64,000 bases of DNA from Marinobacter nitratireducens (GCF_000708045.1 NZ_ANIE01000003.1:620001-684000), one strand, 5' to 3'; positions 8,171 to 17,956 are shown, counted from the stretch's first letter. The notes: a model not told the origin generated them from the letters alone. Translations and numbers: made by a program.

Positions 8171-9783
8171 GATTGGTCAGCGTCCTTGAATCCAAAGGCT
8201 TCACTAAGGAGAGTCCTCGCCCCATCAGCCTCCTCCCCAGCCCCCAATTCCCGCATCAACGAATCCAGCTCCCCCAGAGCCTGCACCAATTCTCCCATCG
8301 CCTCACCCGCCAACACACTCGGCTCCGGCAGATTGGCGGCATCCACACTGTCACTGTCCTTGAGCCAGGCAATATCCAGCGAGTCGCCCTTGTGTTCGGC
8401 AATCCACTGGCGGCTGAAGCTGCGCCAGCGGCTATGGGCCAGGCGGGGGTCGATTCCTTCGTTTTCGTCGCTGTGTTCCGGCAGTTCGATGGCGTCGGAA
8501 TGGAAGCTGTATTCGCCTTCCTTGCGCTCGCTGTCGCCATACACAGTTTCAAATGGCTTCAGGTGCTGGTCGCCGAAGGGGGTGCGTTTGCCAAAGCTGG
8601 GCATGTTGGTGCGCAGGTCGTAGACCCAGACGTGTTCGGTGCAGTTTTCTTCCTGGTATTTGTCGGTGGCACTGCCTTTGGTAAAGAAAAGCACGTTGGT
8701 TTTCACGCCCTGGGCGTAGAAGATGCCGGTGGGCAGGCGCAGTATGGTGTGCAGGTTGCACTTGTGCATCAGATCCCGGCGCACGTCGGTGCCCACGCCG
8801 GCTTCGAACAGTACGTTATCCGGCAGTACCACGGCAGCGCGGCCACCGGGCTTGAGGTTGCGATAGATGTGCTGCAGGAAGGCCAGCTGCTTGTTGCTGG
8901 TTTTGTAGGTCAGGTCGTCCCGGGTGATGCTGGCGTCGCCGCCCTTGCTGGTGCCGAACGGCGGGTTGGCGAGAATCACGTCGGCCTTTTCCAGCCCGGC
9001 GCCGGTCTGGCCCAGGGCGTTGCCCAGGTGCACCACGCCCTCGGCATCCCCCTCCATGCCGTGCAGCAGGCAGTTCATCAGGGCCAGGCGGCGGGTGCCG
9101 GGCACCAGTTCGATGCCCACATAGGCCTTGGTGGTCTGGAAGGCCTTCTGTTCGGTGCTCAGGTCGTACAGGTCGTCGGTCTGGCCTTTGATGTATTCAT
9201 GGGCCGCAATCAGAAAGCCGGCGGTGCCGGCGGCCGGGTCCTGGATGCGCTCGCCCGATTGCGGCTTCAGGCAGCGCACCATGGTGTTGATCAGGGCGCG
9301 GGGGGTGAAGTACTGGCCGGCGCCGGATTTGGTTTCGTTGGCGTTCTTCTCCAGCAGGCCTTCATACAGATCACCCAGGCCGTCTTTCTGGGCGCTGAAC
9401 CAGTCGATCTGGTCCAGGGTTTTGATCATCTGTTCGAGGTGGCGCGGCTCCCGCAGGCGGGTCTGGGCGTCAGCGTAGATAGCGCTGATCAGTGGGTCGT
9501 CGTGTACCCGGTTGCCGTCGCCGTCGTTGCCGGTGGACAGGCTGAGCAGAATGCGTTTGTAGTCGTTCAGTAGATTGATGCCGGATTTGCCATTGATGTC
9601 CGTCCAGCGGCAGCCTTCAGGCAGCGGGTGCTTTTTGAGGGTACCGGCTTCGGTGTTCTCATGGACCATTTTGATGAACAGCAGCAGTACTAATTCGGTC
9701 ACATAATCCGAATAATTGATGCCATCGTCACGCAGGACGTCGCAGAGATTCCAGAGTTTTTGGACGATGTCGTTGTTGGTCAT
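8167..9783 (-). CDS. hsdM: Type I restriction-modification DNA methyltransferase subunit M (EcoKI-like)
   Basis: 538 residues, starting MTNNDIVQKLWNLCD, very like the EcoKI HsdM start. It is the adenine-N6 methyltransferase of the type I complex. Motifs: GQYFTP (156-161), SAM-binding DPAAGTAGF (182-190) and catalytic NPPF (273-276). A long HsdM-family C-terminal helical region follows. The close match to EcoKI places the system in the type IA family, by recollection of that sequence. The gene is 49 bases downstream of hsdR and overlaps hsdS by 4 bases. All key motifs look intact, so the methylase should be active. Confidence 0.95.
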   Translation of the reverse strand: MTNNDIVQKLWNLCDVLRDDGINYSDYVTELVLLLFIKMVHENTEAGTLKKHPLPEGCRWTDINGKSGINLLNDYKRILLSLSTGNDGDGNRVHDDPLISAIYADAQTRLREPRHLEQMIKTLDQIDWFSAQKDGLGDLYEGLLEKNANETKSGAGQYFTPRALINTMVRCLKPQSGERIQDPAAGTAGFLIAAHEYIKGQTDDLYDLSTEQKAFQTTKAYVGIELVPGTRRLALMNCLLHGMEGDAEGVVHLGNALGQTGAGLEKADVILANPPFGTSKGGDASITRDDLTYKTSNKQLAFLQHIYRNLKPGGRAAVVLPDNVLFEAGVGTDVRRDLMHKCNLHTILRLPTGIFYAQGVKTNVLFFTKGSATDKYQEENCTEHVWVYDLRTNMPSFGKRTPFGDQHLKPFETVYGDSERKEGEYSFHSDAIELPEHSDENEGIDPRLAHSRWRSFSRQWIAEHKGDSLDIAWLKDSDSVDAANLPEPSVLAGEAMGELVQALGELDSLMRELGAGEEADGARTLLSEAFGFKDADQS

Positions 9784-9832
9784 GGGTTCCGATAATTCAG
9801 ATAGAGTTGAAAGTTAAAATTTGGTTCGCTCT

Positions 9833-12800
9833 TCAGGCACTTTGGCGAGGCCACATCGCTTCATTCAGTTCATCTAGCACAGTATCCAGCTGCTCCCCCA
9901 ATATTTTGTCCATTTGCCGGGCACCGCCGTCGTCAGCAAAGCGGTTGTTAACGAATTCCCGATCTATGATCACTTCATGTACCAGTTGCTTTGCTAGCCG
10001 ATCGAGCCATCGGCGCTGGTTCGGGTTCCAGTTGTGCTGAGTGTAAATCCGGTCCATAGCCTCTGCGACCCGCTGCTCGAACGGAATCAGTGGTTCACCG
10101 AGGGCGGCTCGACGGATGTAGCCAATGATGCTGGCGGCAATGTCCTTATTGGTCTGGTTGCGAACGGCGGTCTGTAGTCTGGCTTCAGAGTAACCGTTGT
10201 TATCCAGGAGTAGCCTCACTTCCCGAAGCTGGTCCCGGGTAAGATCCCGGGGTTTGTTGACTACCACGGCCAGGGCGGCAGACTGGTTGAGCTGCTCGTT
10301 AATGAATCGGTTGAATTCGTACAGGTAGTCTTCCGGTCGTTCGTGAATACCATAGGTTTGCGTTCGTTTTTCGAACTCATCCTCATGATTGGAAATCAAC
10401 GGCATGTATTCGGTACCCGCGAGCTGTTTCACCTCGGCAAGCTGATTCAGTAGTCCGCTGTGCTGGCGAATGAATTCAGAGGCTTGTCGAGGACCCAGTT
10501 TGTGGAGGTGTTGGTGAAGGGATTTCGGTTCAACACCCCATACTTGCTGCAGTTCGTCCAGTTTCTTTCTTAGTGCAGGACGGCTTTCGGCCTTGCTTTC
10601 TGCCTTGCGAAGCACCCGCATCAGTTTCTGGCTCAGCTGACTGAGGACCACATCGGCCTGGCTCTCATCTTGCACTTCACCCGGGCTGTTGAGGGCTTTT
10701 TCCAGCTGGCTCTCGTCCGAAAGTTCGTCGACCAGTTGTTCCAGGGTGATGGCTGGGTCCTTCACCAGTGGCTTCATGGTGCTCACATCCTGAAGGGCGG
10801 CGTAGATATCCACCGGATCGTAGATGCGGAATACAGTCTTGCCAATTTCATCACAGCGACGGGTGGCACGGCCGATCATCTGCTCGTAAAGGATACGTGA
10901 TCGTACCCGGCGCATGAATACGAGGTTGCAGATAGGTGGCACGTCGATACCGGTGGTGAGCAGATCCACGGTAATAGCGATACTGGGGTAGCGCTCGTTT
11001 TTGTAGCGGCGGATCAGCTGATTTACTTTGTCGCTCTGCCCGGTGATCTTGGCGACAGCGGCTTCGTTGTAGCTTCCGTTGTAGAGATTCTTGAAAGCAT
11101 CATCCAGCAGACGCTTGACCATGTCTGCGTGCAGATCGGTGGCGCAGAAGATCATGGTTTTCTCGTCGCCTAGTGGATCGATCTCATGCACCAGTTGCTC
11201 GCAGATCACGCGATTGAAATTCTCGTTGATCACACGGCGGTTAAAGGCGTCCACTTCGAAGTTCAGCTCGTCTTCCAGTTCGGTGGTGTCGACCTCACCC
11301 GTCTGGGTGTTGATCACTTCCACCGGTTTGCCCTTCTCGAACTGGATACCGTTCCGGGTGAGCAGTGTCTCGTATCGGATGGGGGGTTCGTGGTCGATCA
11401 GCCAGTCATCTGCTACCGCCTCCCTGTAGGAGTAGGTGTAAACCGGTTTACCGAAGATTTCGCTAGTGTGCTTGGCCGGGGTGGCGGTAAGGCCAATTTT
11501 GACCGCATCGAAGTAGTCTAGGACCCGGCGATAGCTTGAGATGTATTGGCTGGTGTCTCGGGTGGCGAGCTCGCCTTCGGTCATTTCCTGGTCCAGCGTG
11601 TAGCCCCGGTGAGCTTCGTCGATGATGATGCAGTCAAACTGGTCGATTGGCGGCGGCTCATCACTCATAAAGATTCGTTTCACCATGGCCTGTACCGTGG
11701 CTACCTGTACCCGAGTTTCCGCTTCGGCGGCCATGTCGCCCAGCTCTGCAACGTTGTAGATCTCGCTGAGGGTGTGGCTCTGTTCCAACGGCGCTTCATT
11801 AAAGGCATCAATGGCTTGCTGGCCAAGGGCAGTGCGGTCAACCAGAAACAGGATGCGCCGGAAACGTTCCGTTTTGAGGAATCGGTACATCAGGCCAATA
11901 ACCGTGCGGGTTTTACCGGTCCCAGTGGCCATCGCGAGGAGTGCAAACCGTATACCCTGAGCCAGTGTATTTTCAGTAGCGAGAATGGCTTTCTGCTGAT
12001 AATCCCGTAGTTTCAGGTATCCAAAGGGTTCGTTCTTCAGTAGTTTTTCAGCGTTGTCCTTATCTCTTTCCAATAGGTCCAGTAGGCCTCCGGGGGTATG
12101 AAAGCCCGGAAGGGCTCGACGTATGTTGCTTGACTCTCTGACATCGCGGAACCAAGTGCCGGATTGCTCCGCCAGCTGAGGTATATAAGGCCGCCCGTTG
12201 CAGGAGTAGACAAAGGGCACAAGGAAGTGACCATCATCATCCGTCGGCCAGGCGATAGTGCGCCCGGTGATTTCCCAAGCTCCGATCATGGGCGCTTCAA
12301 CCTTCAGGCCCTTGCTGTATCGCTCGGCCTGTCGAATTTTGCCGGCGACGTTAGTGTTTTCTTTCTTGGCTTCGACCACAGCGATAGGCGTTAGCCCGGC
12401 GAAAAGCAGGTAATCAGCGCGGCCTTTCTCCCCATTGTGATTGGTGGGCCACTCAGCAATAGCGCGGTAAGTGCCTTTCTCTGGCCGTGCACCCTTCTGA
12501 TAGGTGAGTTCCTGGCTGTCCGCCTCCCAGCCTGCCTCAACGAGTTGCTGGTCGATAAGAATTCGGGTGAGCTCTTCATTTAAAATCAGGGTGTCGCTGG
12601 CCGCCTTGGTTTGCTTAGCCACCTCGTGGCGCTGCTCATTGACCGAGTCTTCGCCCTTTTGACTCAGCTGATCTTGCAGCGCTCGTATTTTCTTCTCGTA
12701 GTCTTTTTGCTGCTGCTCGAGGATTTGCTCATGGGCCTGCGCCTGTTCAGCCAGAGCGCGAGACTCTATATCCATCTCCAGAGCCAATGCTTCGTATTCC

Positions 12801-13348
12801 GCCTTCTCTTTTTCAATGAGCTGGCTCAGTTGCTGGCTGCTGTCCAGCTCCATGTTTGCCTGCTGAAGCTCATGGCGGAGTTTTTCAATGTCCCCATGGA
12901 GTTGGCGCAATTCGGCACTGGGGTCAGGTGGTGGAATAAAGGGACCAGGCTTAAAGCTTGCGCCTGCTTTTCCGAAGGAACGGTGGAACCAGATGGCCAG
13001 TTCTCGCGCCAGCTTGAGACCATCCATTGCTTCTTTATGGCGAGTGCGAAATTGGTGAGTGGCTTTGTTGCCCTCTATTCGCAGGGTGTGAAAAAGTTCT
13101 TTTACTTGAGGTTCCAGCCGCAGCTCTTTGTTGAGCCGGTAAAGAAGATCGGATTGACTGGTTTGCTCGTCGAACTCAACGCCGGACAGCGCGGCTAGAT
13201 GCTGGGCTAGAGCCTCACCTAGTTGGCGAAGTTTGATCAGCGTGGAGTTCGGGTCGCTGGAGAACACTCGCTCTGCTGCACCTGCCAGATCTGCAAACAG
13301 CGGATCGTGTTCGGCGAGAAAGCCAAAGTTGGGTGATGCTTGTTCCAT
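9833..13348 (-). CDS. hsdR: Type I restriction endonuclease/translocase subunit R (EcoKI-like)
   Basis: 1,171 residues from the ATG at 13348. The longer in-frame start at 13423 adds an unconserved leader; the chosen start aligns with the EcoKI HsdR start. An N-terminal DUF4145-like region (about 10-130) is followed by a coiled coil (about 145-250). A PD-(D/E)XK nuclease follows, with Asp312 and EAK (326-328). The SF2 translocase has MATGTGKT (473-480) and DEAH (577-580), and the family C-terminal domain is present. It cuts unmodified DNA after ATP-driven translocation, in complex with HsdM and HsdS. It is the first gene of the R-M-S operon. The frame is uninterrupted, so restriction should be functional. 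No strong Shine-Dalgarno lies in the usual position. Confidence 0.93.
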   Translation of the reverse strand: MEQASPNFGFLAEHDPLFADLAGAAERVFSSDPNSTLIKLRQLGEALAQHLAALSGVEFDEQTSQSDLLYRLNKELRLEPQVKELFHTLRIEGNKATHQFRTRHKEAMDGLKLARELAIWFHRSFGKAGASFKPGPFIPPPDPSAELRQLHGDIEKLRHELQQANMELDSSQQLSQLIEKEKAEYEALALEMDIESRALAEQAQAHEQILEQQQKDYEKKIRALQDQLSQKGEDSVNEQRHEVAKQTKAASDTLILNEELTRILIDQQLVEAGWEADSQELTYQKGARPEKGTYRAIAEWPTNHNGEKGRADYLLFAGLTPIAVVEAKKENTNVAGKIRQAERYSKGLKVEAPMIGAWEITGRTIAWPTDDDGHFLVPFVYSCNGRPYIPQLAEQSGTWFRDVRESSNIRRALPGFHTPGGLLDLLERDKDNAEKLLKNEPFGYLKLRDYQQKAILATENTLAQGIRFALLAMATGTGKTRTVIGLMYRFLKTERFRRILFLVDRTALGQQAIDAFNEAPLEQSHTLSEIYNVAELGDMAAEAETRVQVATVQAMVKRIFMSDEPPPIDQFDCIIIDEAHRGYTLDQEMTEGELATRDTSQYISSYRRVLDYFDAVKIGLTATPAKHTSEIFGKPVYTYSYREAVADDWLIDHEPPIRYETLLTRNGIQFEKGKPVEVINTQTGEVDTTELEDELNFEVDAFNRRVINENFNRVICEQLVHEIDPLGDEKTMIFCATDLHADMVKRLLDDAFKNLYNGSYNEAAVAKITGQSDKVNQLIRRYKNERYPSIAITVDLLTTGIDVPPICNLVFMRRVRSRILYEQMIGRATRRCDEIGKTVFRIYDPVDIYAALQDVSTMKPLVKDPAITLEQLVDELSDESQLEKALNSPGEVQDESQADVVLSQLSQKLMRVLRKAESKAESRPALRKKLDELQQVWGVEPKSLHQHLHKLGPRQASEFIRQHSGLLNQLAEVKQLAGTEYMPLISNHEDEFEKRTQTYGIHERPEDYLYEFNRFINEQLNQSAALAVVVNKPRDLTRDQLREVRLLLDNNGYSEARLQTAVRNQTNKDIAASIIGYIRRAALGEPLIPFEQRVAEAMDRIYTQHNWNPNQRRWLDRLAKQLVHEVIIDREFVNNRFADDGGARQMDKILGEQLDTVLDELNEAMWPRQSA

Positions 13349-13544
13349 TTTATTATTCAACGTATCCCTCGAGAGCAACAACTTAAAGAGACAATAGCAG
13401 ACTAACGAAAGGTTCAAAAACATCCCGCCAGTTTCCGCTCGCCCCAGCGCTTCGTCAGGCTACCCAAACATTCAACGAGGGCCAGATCAAAAGCAAAGCG
13501 GAGCCGGCACGACTGCCTTAAAGACTATGTGGTGGTATCGAAAA
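13349..13544. other. Intergenic region between the SbcC-like gene and hsdR
   Basis: A 196-base gap between two minus-strand genes. It must hold the hsdR promoter unless there is read-through. A TTGAAC-like -35 with a TATTGT-like -10 is visible on the minus strand, but the spacing is short (15). No terminator, repeat or RNA gene was recognised. Confidence 0.3.
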
Positions 13545-16190
13545 TCAAAAATCGGACTTGCGCTCCTTCGATGCCTGAATATCCACAGGCGGCACTCCCA
13601 AGTCCTGCCACTTCTCCGGATGACAAGTAAACAGCAGTATCTGATGCCGGCTTGCCGCATCGAACAGGATGCGCTTCATGTCTTCAAGTCGATCGCTATC
13701 ACTATGCACGAGGGTATCGTCCAAGATAACCAGCGTTGGCCTTCCGGCTTCTCGCAGGAGATCGGCATAGGCCAGGCGGCTGACCAGGCCCATCTGTTCC
13801 CTTGCGCCAAAACTCAGTTCAGTGATCTGCCCCAGTTCGGTGCCCCGGCTGAAGGTGCCCGGCCGAAGCTGTTCATCCACTTCCAGCGAGGCTTCCGGGA
13901 AAAGCACCGACAGGTAATGGTTGAGGTGCTTCTGCAGCGGTGCCTGCAAGCGACGTGTGAGGGCCTGGCGCCTTTCTGTGAGCAGGTTGAGCAACAGGTC
14001 CAGCGCCTGGGCACGGCGGTGCAGTTCCTCATAGCGGCGGTTGCACTGGTCGTACTCCGCCTCTTTCTCGTTGAGCTGTTCTTCCAACCCTTCCGCGCCC
14101 CAGGCTTCCAGCCTGACTTTGATGTCGCGCAGTTCTCGGCCCCGGTTTTCCTGGGTTTGGCGCAGTTGGTTGACCGCATTCTGGTAGCGTTCGATGTCCT
14201 GTTTTAGGAACTCCGGGCGGGCATCGCGGATTTCCCGTTCGCGGCGCTCAAGGCTGACTTCCATCTCGGCCTGCTGTTTGCCGAGGTTGGCCAGGTCGGT
14301 GGTTATCTGGCGAAGTTGCTGTTGGCGTTCCGGGCTTTTTTCTTCATCGGCCAGCCGCTGCCATTCGGTTTTTGCATTGTCACGAGCCTGTTTCAGGGCA
14401 GACAGCCTGGACTGGTGCTCACGGTCATCGGATTCGGCTTTGTCCAGCGCACTGCCAGCCCGGGCGAACGCTGCATCCGCTTCTTCCAGGGCCGGCAAAT
14501 CCTCTTTCGGATCCGGTTTGGGGGTGGCTTCCAGTTGGCTTCTGGATTTCTCCAGTTCGCTTTCCGCCTCGTTCTGCTCGGAGAAAAGTTGCTCAATGCC
14601 GGCCGGTGCCACGGATTTCAGCAAGTCTTCGGCATGCTTCTGGGCTCTTTCAGCATTTTCAAAGGCAGCAAGACGTTCCTCTGCCTGCTCCACAGACTCC
14701 ACGCGGACAGTTTTTAGCTGTTCTTCCAGGCTTTCCTCAAGGGTTTTGAGTTTCCTGCGGGTACTGGCCAGTTCTTCGCCGCCGGGTGTTATGCCGAGGG
14801 TGCCCACGCCGGGGATCACCAGTGTGGATTCTTCCAGAAGCTGCTGTTCGCCCTGCCCGGTGAGCGTTTCGTTGTTCAGCGTGAGGGATGCGTCGGCCTC
14901 CAGCTGCCAGCTTAATCGGGTGGCGATGGTTCGTGAGCGAATGGTTTCTTCGTTCAGCTGGTTCCCGGTTGCTCGCAGCTTCTTGACCAGCTCTGAATCG
15001 ATGCGGTTTTCCCGGGCTTGCTGCCTGGCCTGCTCCAATTGCTGGTGGTATTCCCTTGCTTTGCCCAGGCTATCGGTCAGTACCTGTTTCTGCTGCTCAA
15101 GCCGGCGGACATCCTGCTCCAGCCGATGTCGCGTTTGCAGCAAGCCTGCGAGTTTGCGTTGCTTTTCCGCTTGCTCATAGGCGGCTCTGGCTTCTTGCAA
15201 ACGGCCTGTAACCACCGGGGTTTGGGCTTCTGCGGTGGCGAGGTCTCGCTCCGCCCGGTCCAGTTCGGCTTTTCGGCCTTCAAGTTGGCGACTGAGCCCT
15301 TCGAGGTGTTCCTTGTTCTGCTGCAACAGGTGGTGGTTTTGCTTTAGCTGGCTGAGCGTGGCTTTCTCCTGGTTCTGTTGCTGCTCCAGGCGCTCAACCT
15401 GTTGATAGCGCGCCCGCGCTTCCTCCAGCTGGCGTTGGGCGTCTTCCCAGGGGCGCTCGGCCTCGGCCTGATCGTAGTCATGGGTCAGTTTGCCCAGCCG
15501 GTCGACCTGCTCCTGGTATTTGTGCACCCGCTCCTTCAGTTCTTCAATCTCAACTTCGTATTGGGCGCGGTCTTTTTCCAGTTTCAGGTAATCGCCCCGG
15601 GGCTTGCCGGTGCCAGTCAGCAGGGTGTCCCGCTGGCTACGGACCGTCTCGATAAGGTCGTCGCCTCCAGAGCTGGCTACCTCGCCCACCATGGAATTCA
15701 GAGCGGATTTCAGGTGATCGCCGGCGTGCTCTATGGACTGTTCGATGTCCTGCCCGGTGCCCTGCTCCACCCAAAGCAATCCCGGTATACCCCAGTGTTC
15801 GGCTTTGCTGGCACCCCGTTTCGGGTACTGATAGCCCAGGAGTTCGGCCAGTTTTTCTTCGGCGTCGTCTTCACTGTAGGTCTCGGTGCCTACAACCAAG
15901 TCGCAACGCTTGCGCTGAAGAAAGCTTTTGGTGAGGCGCCAGGCGCGGCCTTCGTGCTCGAAATCCAGCGCAATGGTGGGCGCCGCGGCGGAGTCGCCCC
16001 AGGGGCGCAGGTCGTCTACCGCCGTTGAACGATAACGCTCGAAAAACGCGGCGCGGATGGCACGTACCAAGGTGCTTTTGCCGGACTCATTGGGGCCATG
16101 AATCAGGTTTAGGCCGGGTTGCAGGTTGCCCAGAACAAAGGGTTTGCGGAACTGTCGCAGCTGTTCAATGCGCATTCGCTGCAGCTTCAT
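13545..16190 (-). CDS. SMC-like AAA ATPase of the SbcC/YhaN type
   Basis: 881 residues. An ABC-type ATPase head is split by long coiled coils: Walker A GPNESGKST (32-40), signature LSFGAREQ (about 792-799) and Walker B ending VILDD (about 821-825). Charged heptad-rich helices fill about 180-770. I see no CXXC zinc hook, unlike classical SbcC and Rad50 and in keeping with the YhaN group. Its start overlaps the end of the metallophosphoesterase gene by 4 bases (ATGA), so the two form a nuclease-ATPase complex acting on DNA ends or structures, as in SbcCD/Mre11-Rad50. Whether it serves repair or anti-phage defence here is open; its position between a type I RM operon and tRNA genes allows either. 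Confidence 0.85.
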   Translation of the reverse strand: MKLQRMRIEQLRQFRKPFVLGNLQPGLNLIHGPNESGKSTLVRAIRAAFFERYRSTAVDDLRPWGDSAAAPTIALDFEHEGRAWRLTKSFLQRKRCDLVVGTETYSEDDAEEKLAELLGYQYPKRGASKAEHWGIPGLLWVEQGTGQDIEQSIEHAGDHLKSALNSMVGEVASSGGDDLIETVRSQRDTLLTGTGKPRGDYLKLEKDRAQYEVEIEELKERVHKYQEQVDRLGKLTHDYDQAEAERPWEDAQRQLEEARARYQQVERLEQQQNQEKATLSQLKQNHHLLQQNKEHLEGLSRQLEGRKAELDRAERDLATAEAQTPVVTGRLQEARAAYEQAEKQRKLAGLLQTRHRLEQDVRRLEQQKQVLTDSLGKAREYHQQLEQARQQARENRIDSELVKKLRATGNQLNEETIRSRTIATRLSWQLEADASLTLNNETLTGQGEQQLLEESTLVIPGVGTLGITPGGEELASTRRKLKTLEESLEEQLKTVRVESVEQAEERLAAFENAERAQKHAEDLLKSVAPAGIEQLFSEQNEAESELEKSRSQLEATPKPDPKEDLPALEEADAAFARAGSALDKAESDDREHQSRLSALKQARDNAKTEWQRLADEEKSPERQQQLRQITTDLANLGKQQAEMEVSLERREREIRDARPEFLKQDIERYQNAVNQLRQTQENRGRELRDIKVRLEAWGAEGLEEQLNEKEAEYDQCNRRYEELHRRAQALDLLLNLLTERRQALTRRLQAPLQKHLNHYLSVLFPEASLEVDEQLRPGTFSRGTELGQITELSFGAREQMGLVSRLAYADLLREAGRPTLVILDDTLVHSDSDRLEDMKRILFDAASRHQILLFTCHPEKWQDLGVPPVDIQASKERKSDF

Positions 16191-17308
16191 TGCGCTGCCT
16201 CCTGTTCCCGTTCCCTGAGCAGCCCCGCCAGAATGGCCAGGGCATCCCGGGCGATATCGTCCTGCGCGCCTTCTTGCGGCTCCCGCAGGCTTTCAACCAC
16301 CTCACCGACGTAGCCATCGGCCTTCAGGGCGGCGATATCCTCATCGGTGGGTGCAAGTTGAAGCCCGCTCCGCTCGCAGCGAAGGCTGCGGAATCGGGCT
16401 TCGGCAATCGACAACGCCTTCAACAGGGTTTCCTCACCAGCCAGGGTCACCGAGCCGTCGAGGCGCAGATCGACAACGACGGATTCGGGCAAGGTGTTCA
16501 AACGCGCCAGCAACTGCTCAAGATCGGACTGCACCGCCAGGGTTTCCCGGAACTGGTGCCATTGGTACCGCCCTGTTGGAACACGGGTTACCGCGGGTGT
16601 CGCGCCGGGTTCGGCAACCTCAACAATCAGGGCATTACCCGCTTCGTTGTTTCTGAACCGTTCGGGCTCTGGCGTTCCGCTGTACCAGGTGCGTTCACCG
16701 ATCTGTTTGGTGCCGTGCCAGTCGCCCAGGGCAAGGTAATCGAGCTTGCTGGCTTGCGCCCGGTTCGGCGCGATGGGGTTGGTGGAATCAATCTCGTCCG
16801 GCAGCAGGCCCTGAACGCTGCCGTGGGCCAGGCCGATTCTGAGAAAACCTTCCGGGGTTTCATAGCCGCTGAAGGGCTCGGTCAAATCGCCGTAGGTGTG
16901 GCGCTGGGTCAGTGGCGCACAGAGGATGCTAAGTTTCTGGGGTTCCAGATCAATCACGCCGGGCTGAAGCGCGAGATGCACATTCTCGGGTATCGCCCCA
17001 AGACGCTGGGCCCGGGTCCACACGCTCTCGGCCAGCGCGGCGTCGTGGTTGCCGGGCAGCATGACCCAGGGGCCGGCAAACCCTTTGGTGGCGTTAAACA
17101 CCCGGCGAATGGTTCGGTCGGAAACGGTCTGGGCATCAAACACATCACCGGCCACGAGGACAGCATCGCACTGGTGCTCGTTGGCCAGCCGCGCCAGCGT
17201 TTCTATGGCCTCGAAGCGGGCCTCCACCAGGGCAGCACCGTCTTCGGTTTCAAAACGGGTAAACGCCCGGCCCATCTGCCAGTCTGCCGTATGCAAAAAC
17301 TTTGGCAT
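16187..17308 (-). CDS. DNA repair exonuclease of the SbcD/Mre11 family (YhaO-like)
   Basis: 373 residues. Calcineurin-like phosphoesterase motifs are clear: His6 and Asp9 in LHTADW, AGDVFD (53-58), PGNHD (85-89), then AHG and GDWHG later. These bind two metal ions for 3'-5' exonuclease or endonuclease chemistry. The C-terminal third is the capping region that contacts the ATPase. It is the first gene of the pair, overlapping the SMC-like gene. Length and motif spacing fit YhaO as well as SbcD, so no symbol is given. Confidence 0.88.
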   Translation of the reverse strand: MPKFLHTADWQMGRAFTRFETEDGAALVEARFEAIETLARLANEHQCDAVLVAGDVFDAQTVSDRTIRRVFNATKGFAGPWVMLPGNHDAALAESVWTRAQRLGAIPENVHLALQPGVIDLEPQKLSILCAPLTQRHTYGDLTEPFSGYETPEGFLRIGLAHGSVQGLLPDEIDSTNPIAPNRAQASKLDYLALGDWHGTKQIGERTWYSGTPEPERFRNNEAGNALIVEVAEPGATPAVTRVPTGRYQWHQFRETLAVQSDLEQLLARLNTLPESVVVDLRLDGSVTLAGEETLLKALSIAEARFRSLRCERSGLQLAPTDEDIAALKADGYVGEVVESLREPQEGAQDDIARDALAILAGLLREREQEAAQ

Positions 17309-17506
17309 TTTATCTACCTGAAAGATCTCGGAATTTCGGCGTTATTCTAGACTACCTGCGGCTGTTTTACAGACGTGATCCGATGAACACGGGCATCAGA
17401 GTTCCAGGAAAGCAGCATGAGATGAATCAGGCATCGCCAGACGCAAGCGAGTAAAGGGTTGCTTGGGGCGAATTAGTAACTTTAGATGAGTAACTAAGGG
17501 AAATAA

Positions 17507-17580
17507 TGGAGGCGCGGGTCGGAATCGAACCGGCGTACACGGAGTTGCAGTCCGCTGCATAACCACTCTGCCACCGCGCC
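17507..17580 (-). tRNA. tRNA-Cys (GCA)
   Basis: 74 bases including an encoded CCA. The acceptor arms GGCGCGG and CCGCGCC pair, the T-arm contains GGTTCGATTCC, and the anticodon loop reads CTGCAAC with anticodon GCA. Its 3' end faces the defence-rich side of the window. Confidence 0.95.
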
Positions 17581-17640
17581 GGAAAAGATCAAAGGGATCC
17601 GATCTTTGTGCTCTCAGGTGGGCAATGAGAGACTTGAAAT

Positions 17641-17716
17641 TGGAGCGGGAAACGAGATTCGAACTCGCGACCCCAACCTTGGCAAGGTTGTGCTCTACCA
17701 ACTGAGCTATTCCCGC
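17641..17716 (-). tRNA. tRNA-Gly (GCC)
   Basis: 76 bases with an encoded CCA. The acceptor GCGGGAA pairs with TTCCCGC, the D-arm contains AGCTCAGTTGG, the anticodon is GCC in TTGCCAA, and the T-arm contains GAGTTCGAATCTC. It lies 60 bases upstream of tRNA-Cys and is probably co-transcribed with it. Confidence 0.95.
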
Positions 17717-17873
17717 TCTTCGTGTCAGAGGCATTGCCTCGTCAACGGCTGCGTATTCTACGGATTACCGTTCGGGCGTCAACACCTTTTTTACAGGTTT
17801 CTGTTTTTTCTGGCTTTTGTGGACAAAGTTTAGCCAACTCCCGTGCGTATCCTGGCCCGTGATACACTACCAC

Positions 17874-17956
17874 CACTCATCGGGGTGCCCGGTTTTATCG
17901 AGGCTGAGACCATACCCGCGGAACCTGATCCGGCTGATACCGGCGAAGGGATTGAG
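17874..17956 (+). promoter_or_regulatory. TPP riboswitch (THI element)
   Basis: The conserved blocks of the thiamine pyrophosphate aptamer are present in order: CGGGGTGCCC, GGCTGAGA, ACCCGCGGAACCTGATC, then GGCTGATACCGGCGAAGGGA. The closing helix is formed by CTCAT-like and ATTGAG-like ends. It lies 68 bases upstream of thiB, so TPP should repress thiBPQ. Confidence 0.93.

Noticed and set aside
8173..9573. A 466-codon plus-strand open frame opposite hsdM
   Set aside because: It is the antisense shadow of a GC-rich real gene with intact HsdM motifs; its protein is low-complexity Val/Gly/Ala/Gln with no domain.
13527..15180. Long plus-strand frames opposite the SMC-like ATPase
   Set aside because: Ser/Cys/Arg-rich translations typical of coiled-coil antisense; overlap a well-supported gene.
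16025..17350. A 441-codon plus-strand open frame opposite the SbcD-like gene
   Set aside because: Antisense of a gene with clear phosphoesterase motifs; no ribosome binding site or family features.
17300..17506. A third tRNA (Leu) after tRNA-Cys as in E. coli glyW-cysT-leuZ
   Set aside because: The 198 bases after tRNA-Cys contain no cloverleaf; only a short direct repeat AGTAACT was seen.
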